DNA of 64,000 nt from Diplolepis rosae (Eukaryota; Arthropoda; Insecta; Hymenoptera; Diplolepididae). Below are positions 15,330 through 24,508 of this stretch, one piece after another. The DNA is taken from positions 4,278,001 through 4,342,000 of the forward strand of contig JAPYXD010000686.1 of the NCBI GenBank assembly GCA_030998225.1, given 5' to 3'. A model generated the notes under the pieces. The model did not search any database. It saw nothing but the letters and a program-made list of their open reading frames with translations, and was not told the origin of the DNA. Every line of letters starts with the position of its first letter. Position 1 is the first letter of the stretch. Made by a program: the position numbers and the translations under genes.

Positions 15330-16441
15330 CTATTTGGTCGTATCTTGCAGTCTCGTACTAAATGACCGGGTTTTTTACAATAATTGCAAACTACTTCAGT
15401 ATAATTTGAATTTTGTTGATTATTATTATTTTGTAAAAACCTATATTCATATGGTTTATTTCGATTTTGAGACTGTCCTAAGTTAAAGTTTTGATACTGT
15501 CCTGGATTCCATTGTCTATTATTATTATTAACATTATTGTTATTATTGTAAAAATTTCTAGGAAAATTGTTATTATTGTTGTGTCTTTGTTGTAAAACAT
15601 TATTATTATTGTTTTTATAATTATTATTTCTATTTTGCAAATTATTATTGTTATTGTTATTAAAATTATGATTTTTATTTCTTAAAAAATTGTTATTCGA
15701 AAAATTATTGTAATTGTTTCTTGCAAAATTATTATTATTATTACTTCTTTGACCATTGAAATTACTATATCCTTGTTGGTTAGGACGCAACAAAAAATTT
15801 TTTTGTTTATTATTAAAAACTGCATCTTGAGCTTTACTTAAATGAAAACATTTTTCAGTTTGTCGACCTGGTTTTTTACAAATTAAACAAATAGTTTTGT
15901 TTTCAAGTGCTACGTTAAATCGGGTTGTTTTGTTATTTTTATTATTAGATGATTCGTCACTTTTTGAATAATCCATATTTTTATTTCTTCGTAGTGCGGA
16001 ATTTGCAGCTAATCTTCGTTCTATATCAATACTGTCGCTAATAACTTCTTTAAAAGTATCCTTTTCTTCAACACGAATTTCTAACTCAGGACGCAAACCG
16101 CGTATAAAACATTGAATTACGTCTTTTTCAAGGTTTACTTTAAAATTATTATCTACCTGACCATTATTATTGAGCCTGTGAGCATCTTCGATTTTGTCGG
16201 CAATTTCTTTTATCCTAGCAGCATAGGAAAGTACATTTTCTCTTTCCCACATAAATGTATTACCTAATTCTCCCTGTAACTGGTACACGCTTTTCGCAGG
16301 GGCATATACTCTTTTCAATTTTTCTATCAATTCTTCTATTGTTGTATAAGTAGAACCAAAAATGCATTTTCTGGCTTCTCCAGTTAATTTACCTCTTAAT
16401 AGCCTTGCGAGGTTTTCTTGAGCTGCAGGTGTCGGTAGCAT
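15260..16441 (-). CDS. gag: Gag, C-terminal part: capsid and nucleocapsid (393 aa)
   Basis: Residues 1-150 fit the Ty3/gypsy retrotransposon gag (capsid) family, with LARLLRGKLTGEARK and VIQCFIRGLRPELE. Two zinc knuckles follow: the first is C185-x2-C188-x4-R193-x4-C198 with Arg where His is expected; the second is canonical, C352-x2-C355-x4-H360-x4-C365. Between them is a strikingly asparagine-rich stretch (about 225-345), encoded largely by AAT/AAC. It is in the same frame as the upstream Gag piece, separated by the UAG at 16451-16453 and three further codons, so the ATG at 16441 is probably not a natural start. Role: particle assembly and RNA packaging. Pol overlaps its 3' end. Confidence 0.9.
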   Translation of the reverse strand: MLPTPAAQENLARLLRGKLTGEARKCIFGSTYTTIEELIEKLKRVYAPAKSVYQLQGELGNTFMWERENVLSYAARIKEIADKIEDAHRLNNNGQVDNNFKVNLEKDVIQCFIRGLRPELEIRVEEKDTFKEVISDSIDIERRLAANSALRRNKNMDYSKSDESSNNKNNKTTRFNVALENKTICLICKKPGRQTEKCFHLSKAQDAVFNNKQKNFLLRPNQQGYSNFNGQRSNNNNNFARNNYNNFSNNNFLRNKNHNFNNNNNNNLQNRNNNYKNNNNNVLQQRHNNNNNFPRNFYNNNNNVNNNNRQWNPGQYQNFNLGQSQNRNKPYEYRFLQNNNNQQNSNYTEVVCNYCKKPGHLVRDCKIRPNSQSQTAHQENSKALPSTGALRKA

Positions 16442-16450
16442 TGCCTTTGC

Positions 16451-17125
16451 CTACATGCAACCCTCAATAAAATGTGACAATGGGAGGTTACTTCCGTCAA
16501 ACAATGGGACCACCTCTAGCGCGTCGCGTAAGGATACCTGCTGGCTGTTGGGTATGACCACGGCCATCTCTTCGTTATTTACTCTTACGGGATTATCCTG
16601 ATTTATGGCTTCTGTGTCGCTTTTGTCGTCGTCGCTATCGTTGTTACTAATTATAGATTCGCGTGCCAATGAGGTTTCCAATCTTTCTTTCAAAGTTTTA
16701 TTATCTACTGTTATTACTGTTGAGCTTAGCAAATTGAATTCGTCAAAATAAGATAATTCATTCGTTAGAGTTTGATCTTGATTACTGGATCCTGTTACAA
16801 TGCTTAAATCTGGACAGAAACTTGAATGAAACCCGCTAGTTTTTTCTGAATTTTCACGTGATATATTTTGATTATTAATTAGAGTCTTGTCTAAACTTGA
16901 ATCATCTAACTTAAGAGTGTTATCTAATTCTTGTTCTGTAGGGATTGGATCAGGGATATTTTGGCATTTATTATCAGTTGAATATTCTCTATTTCTAATT
17001 GGTTTTATTTTTAAATTACCCTTTTGATTCAAATCTACTATTTTTGCAAGCTGACTATCGTGTTTAGCTTGACTACGTGTTATAACTTTCGGGGTAGATT
17101 CTAAAGGGATATTTGGTTTTGACAT
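16451..17125 (-). CDS. gag: Gag, N-terminal part ending at an in-frame UAG (224 aa)
   Basis: Starts ATG at 17125 after the long leader; first gene of the element. Mostly polar, Ser/Asn/Asp-rich and probably disordered (matrix-like). It ends in SLRDALEVVPLFDGSNLPLSHFIEGC, where VPLFDG.N.PLS.F is the usual entry to the Ty3/gypsy capsid domain. A TAG (16453-16451) then interrupts the capsid fold itself. The following codons are in the same frame and continue as the 393-aa Gag part. Most simply this is a nonsense substitution in this copy. Leaky UAG readthrough is possible but would be an odd place, inside a folded domain. Confidence 0.88.
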   Translation of the reverse strand: MSKPNIPLESTPKVITRSQAKHDSQLAKIVDLNQKGNLKIKPIRNREYSTDNKCQNIPDPIPTEQELDNTLKLDDSSLDKTLINNQNISRENSEKTSGFHSSFCPDLSIVTGSSNQDQTLTNELSYFDEFNLLSSTVITVDNKTLKERLETSLARESIISNNDSDDDKSDTEAINQDNPVRVNNEEMAVVIPNSQQVSLRDALEVVPLFDGSNLPLSHFIEGCM

Positions 17126-17452
17126 TGAGTCATTATAAATTTACAATATTTTGTATTGAGCGTTGATTGTTTATTGTTATTTTAAATTTGTTTATAACAA
17201 TAAGAAAAAACTATATATAAAATTTGTTTTTTAAGAAAAATAAAATGAGATTAGTAAAATTTATTTGTAATTTGTTTATTTATTTTTAATAACAATATAA
17301 TTTGAAATGAAATTTGTATTTCGTCATTTGAAAATAAAATAATGATATAAAAATATAATTATTTCAAATATTCAAATTAAATAAATAATCGCTCAATTGT
17401 TTGTAAATTTATAATTTTTAATAATAAATTTCTTAAAATAATAAAATATTTT

Positions 17453-17462
17453 TCTTTACCAA
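17453..17462 (-). promoter_or_regulatory. Candidate 5' splice site in the leader
   Basis: Minus strand GCAGTTG|GTAAAG with the intron starting at 17459. Fair match to the U1 consensus (G at -1, GTAA) but lacks G at +5. It could supply the common leader for spliced downstream messages. Confidence 0.35.
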
Positions 17463-17731
17463 CTGCATGTGCCCTTTATGTAAAATTAAAATAATTTATT
17501 TTATTTATTTATAAATTGTTTATAACAATTAAACAAATTTGTTTATAATAATGATCATTCGAAATATTCATAAATTATTTTTATTATATTGGAAAAGTTA
17601 ACTTAAGTGCAAATCTTTGGACAAAAATTTTTTTTTGCAAATAAAAATATTCTGTTTTTTATGTTTGTTTTAACTTAAATCAAAACTTGGTTAACAAATT
17701 AGAATATCTTTTTAAATAAGATAAGTTACTT

Positions 17732-17771
17732 AATCACTTAGGTTAGCCTCAAGGTCAGATCCCTGCGTGAT
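17732..17771. repeat. Leader direct repeat, copy A (contains TCAAGGTCA)
   Basis: 40 bp, 35 identical to 17843-17882. The core TCAAGGTCA (17749-17757) is the extended half-site bound by monomeric nuclear receptors of the FTZ-F1 and ERR classes. The invariant block ggttagcctcaaggtca is shared by both copies. Confidence 0.8.
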
Positions 17772-17842
17772 TTTTCAAACTTATTTTATTTTTAAACAAT
17801 TTATATAAATTATAAAATTTCAAAGAAATGATCTGATTATTA

Positions 17843-17882
17843 AATCATTAAGGTTAGCCTCAAGGTCAAATCCCTTTGTGAT
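17843..17882. repeat. Leader direct repeat, copy B (contains TCAAGGTCA)
   Basis: Second copy, 111 bp from copy A; TCAAGGTCA at 17860-17868. Same orientation and same core. Confidence 0.8.
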
Positions 17883-18002
17883 CTAACAAATCTATTTTAT
17901 TGAAATTTTAAGTTTTAAAGTTGAAATAATATTTCATAATCATTTATTTATTTATTTATTTATTATTAAGAACCAATGTGTTCAATTTCAATTGACTTGT
18001 GT

Positions 18003-18020
18003 TTCCCGGCCGATGCACCA
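18003..18020 (-). other. Primer-binding site for tRNA-Gly(GCC)
   Basis: On the minus strand TGGTGCATCGGCCGGGAA is an 18-nt perfect complement to the 3' end (with CCA) of the standard insect tRNA-Gly(GCC). It lies 14 nt from the end of the 5' LTR, a wider gap than the 0-5 nt of many Ty3/gypsy elements. It fixes the direction of the element. Confidence 0.9.
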
Positions 18021-18034
18021 GAAAAAAGGAAGTA

Positions 18035-18796
18035 TGTTACGTCACAAGTACGTAAATACTTACTTTGATCGAAGATTCCTCGTTTTAAGTTAGGATCGAA
18101 TGATCCTCTCTTAGGGATGAGGATAAGTCAATGAAAAGTACACAATGATTAGTAAAGTAATACAAATTGAATTTATTTAAATTAACACTGATATAAACAA
18201 GGTTAAAATTTTACAATGATTCAAACAATGGCACAGGGAATAGGTAAAGAATAGAGAGAATTTTCGGTACCTTTGTTGAGTTGTGAATAGTCCCTTTTTT
18301 ATGAATGATCCTCACAGGTGTGAGGGAGAGAGAAAGATTCTTCCACTGGTGCGACGAAGACAGCAATAGGTATCCCACTGGTGTGAGGAAGACAGAAACA
18401 AATATCCCACTGGTGTGAGGAGGACAAGAATAGTTATTTCACTCTACACTGACTCTAAGATCCTTTCAAAGATTGAAAGTACAATCAGAGAATTTACGAC
18501 ACGTTTCTTCGGAAAACTGAACTAAACACGTATCTCACGCTGTGAATCCTTTTAAGATTTTAGAAATTTCCCGCACTTAATTTTGCTCACAAGACTAGTT
18601 TTCCCTTGGCGGCGTGTCCTTTTTATATTATATTTTTTGGTGACGTCACGCGTTGCGCAGTCTCCCGCTGCGTGTGACGTAGTTATACCTCTCTTTTCAA
18701 TAGGTGGTTTTCTCTCTCTTTTAGTAATTTCCCCAGATTTCTCTCTAGACCTAGCCTATGCCTATAGTACATTCTAATGCGTCGCGGGACGTGACA
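18035..18796 (-). repeat. 5' LTR (right copy), promoter-bearing
   Basis: 762 bp, the transcription-driving LTR because the element is on the minus strand. Differs from the left LTR at 18088 and 18340 only. Same internal features: TATA-like box, TGACGTCA, 32-bp repeats (about 18311-18438) and AATAAA. Confidence 0.95.
18618..18648 (-). promoter_or_regulatory. U3 core promoter: TATA box and CRE palindrome
   Basis: Minus strand TATAAAAAGG (18627-18618) lies about 14 bp downstream of the perfect palindrome TGACGTCA (18641-18648), the binding site of CREB/ATF-type bZIP factors. Further TGACGT/ACGTCA half-sites occur nearby (about 18674) and at the LTR end. Confidence 0.6.
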
Positions 18797-18800
18797 ATTG
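18797..18800. other. Target-site duplication, right copy (ATTG)
   Basis: ATTG directly after the right LTR, matching 1150-1153. Confidence 0.9.
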
Positions 18801-21049
18801 AATAAAGAAAAATTGTTATGATAATGTTTTATTTAATTGAATTAATGCAAACCTATTATTGAACGGTTAGCACTAAATTCATTATAATTGAAAAAAGAAA
18901 TATTGATTTGAAAATGTTTTATTAAATTGAATTAGTGCAACCCATTATCGAACGGTTAGCATTAAATTCAGTATAATTGAATAAAGAAATATTGATATGA
19001 AAATGTTTATTTTAATTGAATTAGGGCAAATCCATTATTGAACGGTTAGCACTAAATTCAGTATAACTGAATAAAGATATATTGATATGAAAATGTTTTA
19101 TTTTAATTGAATTAGGGCAAACCCATTGTAGGACGGTTAGCACTAAGTTCAGTATAACTGAATAAAGATATATTGATATGAAAATGTTTTATTAAATTGA
19201 ATTAGTGCAACCCATTATTCAACTGTTAGCACTGAATTCAGTATAATTGAATAAAGAAATATTGAAATTAAAATGTTTTATTTTAATTGAATTAGTGCAA
19301 ACCCATTATTGAAGGGTTAGCACTGAATTCATTATAATTGAATGTACAAATATTGATTTTAAAATGTTTTATTTTAATTGAATTAGTGCAAACCCGTTAT
19401 TGAACGGTTAGCACTGAATTCAGTATTATTGAATAAAGAAATATTGATATAAAAATGTATTATTAAATTGAATTAGTGCAACCCATTATTGAACTGTTAG
19501 CACTGAATTCAGTATAATTGAATAAAGAAATATTTATATGAAAATGTTTTATTTCATTGAATTAGTGCAAACCCATTATCGAACGGTTAGCATTAAATTC
19601 AGTGTAATTGAATAAAGAAATATTGATATTAAAATGTTTCATTTTAATTGAATTAGTGCAAACCCATTATTGAACGGTTAGCACTAAATTCAGTATAACT
19701 GAATAAAGATATATTGATATGAAAATGTTTTATTTTAAATGAATTAGTGCAAACCCAGTATTGAACGGTTAGCACTAAATTCAGTACCATTGAATAAAGA
19801 AATATTAATATGAAAATGTTTTATTTAGTTGAATTAGTGCAAACCCATTATTGAAGGGTTAGCACTGAATTCATTATAATTGAATGAACAAATATTGATA
19901 ATAAAATGTTTTATTTTAATTGAATTAGTGCAAACCCATAATTGAACGGTTAGCACTAAATTCAGTATAATTGAATAAAGATATATTGATATGAAAATGT
20001 TTTATTTAATTGAATTATTGCAAACCCATTGTCGAACTGTTAGCATTAAATTCAGTATAATTGAATAAAGAAAAATTGATATGATAATGTTTTATTTAAT
20101 CTAATTAATGCAAACCCATTATTGAACGGTTAGCACCAAATTCATTATAATTGAATAAAGAAATATTCATTTGAAAATGTTTTATTAAATTGAGTTACTG
20201 CAATCCATTATTAAACGGTTAGCACTGAATTCAGTATAATTGAATAAAGAAATATTGATATGAAAATGTTTTATTAAATTGAATTAGTGCAACCCATTAC
20301 TGAACGGTTAGCACTGAATTCAGTATAGTTGAATAAAGAAATATTGATATGAAAATATTTTATTTAATTGAATTAATGCAATTCCATTATTGAACGGTTA
20401 GCATTAAACTCAGTATAATTGAAAAAAGAAAAATTGATATGATAATGTTTTATTTAATTGAATTAATGCAAACCCATTATCGAACGGTTACCATTAAATG
20501 CAGTATAATTGAATAAAGAAAAATTGATATGATAATGTTTTATTTAATTGAATTAATGCAAACCTATTATTGAACGATTAGCACTAAATTCATTATAATT
20601 GAAAAAAGAAATATTGATTTGAATATGTTTTATTAAATTGAATTAGTGCAACCCATTATCGAACGGTTAGCATTAAATTCAGTATAATTGAATAAAGAAA
20701 TATTGATATGAGAATGTTTATTTTAATTGAATTAGGGCAAATCCATTATTGAACGGTTAGCACTAAATTCAGTATAACTGAATAAAGATATATTGATATG
20801 AAAATGTTTTATTTTAATTGAATTAGGGCAAACCCATTATTGGACGGTTAGCACTGAATTCATTATAATTGAATAAAGAAATATCGATATGAGAATGTTT
20901 TTATTTATTTGAATTGGTGCAAACCCCTTATTTTACGGTTAGCATTAAATTCAGTATAATTGAATAAAGAAAAATTGATATGATAAAGTTTTATTTAATC
21001 TAATTAATGCAAACCCATTATTAAACGGTTAGCACTAAATTCAGTATAA

Positions 21050-24000
21050 TTGAATAAAGAAATATTGATATGAAAATATTTTATTTAATTGAATTAATGC
21101 AATTCCATTATTGAACGGTTAGCATTAAACTCAGTATTATTGAATAAAGAAATATTAATATGGAAATGTTTTATTTAGTTGAATTAGTGCAAACCCATTA
21201 TTGAACGGTTAGCACTAAATTCAGTATTATTGAATAAAGAAATATTAATATGGAAATGTTTTATTTAGTTGAAGTAGTGCAAACCCATTATTGAAGGGTT
21301 AGCACTGAATTCATTACAATTGAATGAACAAACATTGATATTAAAATGTTTTATTTTAATTGAATTAGTGCAAACCCGTTATTGAACGGTTAGCACTGAA
21401 TTCATTATAATTGAATAAAGAAATATCGATATGAGAATGTTTTTATTTATTTGAATTGGTGCAAACCCCTTATTTTACGGTTAGCATTAAATTCAGTATA
21501 ATTGAATAAAGAAAAATTGATATGATAAAGTTTTATTTAATCTAATTAATGCAAACCCATTATTAAACGGTTAGCACTAAATTCAGTATAATTGAATAAA
21601 GAAATATTGATATGAAAATATTTTATTTAATTGAATTAATGCAATTCCATTATTGAACGGTTAGCATTAAACTCAGTATAATTGATTAAAGAAAAATTGA
21701 TATAATAATGTTTTATTTAATTGAATTAATGCAAACCCATTATCGAACGGTTACCATTAAATGTAGTATAATTGAATAAAGAAAAATTGTTATGATAATG
21801 TTTTATTTAATTGAATTAATGCAAACCTATTATTGAACGATTAGCACTAAATTCATTATAATTGAAAAAAGAAATATTGATTTGAATATGTTTTATTAAA
21901 TTGAATTAGTGCAACCCATTATCGAACGGTTAGCATTAAATTCAGTATAATTGAATAAAGAAATATTGATATGAAAATGTTTATTTTAATTGAATTAGGG
22001 CAAATCCATTATTGAACGGTTAGCACTAAATTCAGTATAACTGAATAAAGATATATTGATATGAAAATGTTTTATTTTAATTGAATTAGGGCAAACCCAT
22101 TATTGGACGGTTAGCACTAAATTCAGAATAACTGAATAAAGATATATTGATATGAAAATGTTTTATTAAATTGAATTAGTGCAACCCATTATTCAACTGT
22201 TAGCACTGAATTCAGTATAATTGAATAAAGAAATATTGAAATTAAAATGTTTTATTTTAATTGAATTAGTGCAAACCCATTATTGAAGGGTTAGCACTGA
22301 ATTCATTATAATTGAATGGACAAATATTGATTTTAAAATGTTTTATTTTAATTGAATTAGTGCAAACCCGTTATTGAACGGTTAGCACTGAATTCAGTAT
22401 TATTGAATAAAGAAATATTGATATAAAAATGTATTATTAAATTGAATTAGTGCAACCCATTATTGAACTGTTAGCACTGAATTCTGTATAATTGAATAAA
22501 GAAATATTGATATATAAATGTTTTATTTAGTTGAATTAGTGCAAACCCATTATTGAACGGTTAGCACTAAATTCATTATAATTGAAAAAAGAAATATTGA
22601 TTTGAAAATGTTTTATTTTAATTGAATTAGTGCAAACCCAGTATTGAACGGTTAGCACTAAATTCAGTATTATTGAATAAAGAAATATTAATATGGAAAT
22701 GTTTTATTTAGTTGAATTAGTGCAAACCCATTATTGAAGGGTTAGCATTAAACTCAGTATAATTGATTAAAGAAAAATTGATATAATAATGTTTTATTTA
22801 ATTGAATTAATGCAAACCCATTATCGAACGGTTACTATTAAATGTAGTATAATTGAATAAAGAAATATTGATATGAAAATATTTTATTTAATTGAATTAA
22901 TGCAATTCCATTATTGAACGGTTAGCATTAAACTCAGTATTATTGAATAAAGAAATATTAATATGGAAATGTTTTATTTAGTTGAATTAGTGCAAACCCA
23001 TTATTGAACGGTTAGCACTAAATTCAGTATTATTGAATAAAGAAATATTAATATGGAAATGTTTTATTTAGTTGAATTAGTGCAAACCCATTATTGAAGG
23101 GTTAGCACTGAATTCATTACAATTGAATGAACAAACATTGATATTAAAATGTTTTATTTTAATTGAATTAGTGCAAACCCGTTATTGAACGGTTAGCACT
23201 GAATTCATTATAATTGAATAAAGAAATATCGATATGAGAATGTTTTTATTTATTTGAATTGGTGCAAACCCCTTATTTTACGGTTAGCATTAAATTCAGT
23301 ATAATTGAATAAAGAAAAATTGATATGATAAAGTTTTATTTAATCTAATTAATGCAAACCCATTATTAAACGGTTAGCACTAAATTCAGTATAATTGAAT
23401 AAAGAAATATTGATATGAAAATATTTTATTTAATTGAATTAATGCAATTCCATTATTGAACGGTTAGCATTAAACTCAGTATAATTGATTAAAGAAAAAT
23501 TGATATAATAATGTTTTATTTAATTGAATTAATGCAAACCCATTATCGAACGGTTACCATTAAATGTAGTATAATTGAATAAAGAAAAATTGTTATGATA
23601 ATGTTTTATTTAATTGAATTAATGCAAACCTATTATTGAACGATTAGCACTAAATTCATTATAATTGAAAAAAGAAATATTGATTTGAATATGTTTTATT
23701 AAATTGAATTAGTGCAACCCATTATCGAACGGTTAGCATTAAATTCAGTATAATTGAATAAAGAAATATTGATATGAAAATGTTTATTTTAATTGAATTA
23801 GGGCAAATCCATTATTGAACGGTTAGCACTAAATTCAGTATAACTGAATAAAGATATATTGATATGAAAATGTTTTATTTTAATTGAATTAGGGCAAACC
23901 CATTATTGGACGGTTAGCACTAAATTCAGAATAACTGAATAAAGATATATTGATATGAAAATGTTTTATTAAATTGAATTAGTGCAACCCATTATTCAAC

Positions 24001-24508
24001 TGTTAGCACTGAATTCAGTATAATTGAATAAAGAAATATTGAAATTAAAATGTTTTATTTTAATTGAATTAGTGCAAACCCATTATTGAAGGGTTAGCAC
24101 TGAATTCATTATAATTGAATGGACAAATATTGATTTTAAAATGTTTTATTTTAATTGAATTAGTGCAAACCCGTTATTGAACGGTTAGCACTGAATTCAG
24201 TATTATTGAATAAAGAAATATTGATATAAAAATGTATTATTAAATTGAATTAGTGCAACCCATTATTGAACTGTTAGCACTGAATTCTGTATAATTGAAT
24301 AAAGAAATATTGATATATAAATGTTTTATTTAGTTGAATTAGTGCAAACCCATTATTGAACGGTTAGCACTAAATTCATTATAATTGAAAAAAGAAATAT
24401 TGATTTGAAAATGTTTTATTTTAATTGAATTAGTGCAAACCCAGTATTGAACGGTTAGCACTAAATTCAGTATTATTGAATAAAGAAATATTAATATGGA
24501 AATGTTTT
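21050..24508. repeat. Higher-order duplication, 1803-bp step
   Basis: About 21050-22705 recurs at about 22853-24508; for example aaatatcgatatgagaatg at 21421 and 23224, and agcattaaactcagtatta at 21121 and 22924. Step 1803 bp, about 20 monomers. Part of it (from 23464) recurs again 1081 bp further on (from 24545 to about 25511). Confidence 0.85.

Larger units (their letters stand above)
17126..18002 (-). promoter_or_regulatory. Long A+T-rich 5' leader
   Basis: About 0.88 kb between the primer site and gag with no open frame of note. Contains two 40-bp direct repeats each with TCAAGGTCA, a (TTTA)n run near 17943-17965, dispersed copies of tttgtttataacaat (near 17188 and 17518) and a possible 5' splice site at 17459. 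Long leaders of gypsy-type elements often carry packaging and insulator or enhancer functions; which of these apply here is not known. Confidence 0.7.
1154..18796 (-). mobile_element. Complete 17.6-kb Ty3/gypsy errantivirus-like LTR element with many accessory genes
   Basis: The borders are two 762-bp direct repeats starting TGT and ending ACA, flanked by a 4-bp ATTG target duplication. All recognisable genes lie on the minus strand in the order gag, pol (protease, RT, RNase H, integrase), CARD ORF, chuvirus-like glycoprotein, tandem-dsRBD ORF, dsRBD-knuckle ORF, F-type envelope, two CxxC ORFs, second dsRBD-knuckle ORF. The LTRs differ at only two sites (1207/18088 and 1459/18340), so the insertion is young. 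At 17.6 kb it is about twice the usual length for the group; the excess is the region 2345-10116. Gag has an in-frame stop and pol is split between RNase H and integrase, so this copy may not be autonomous unless the breaks are sequence errors. Confidence 0.95.
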
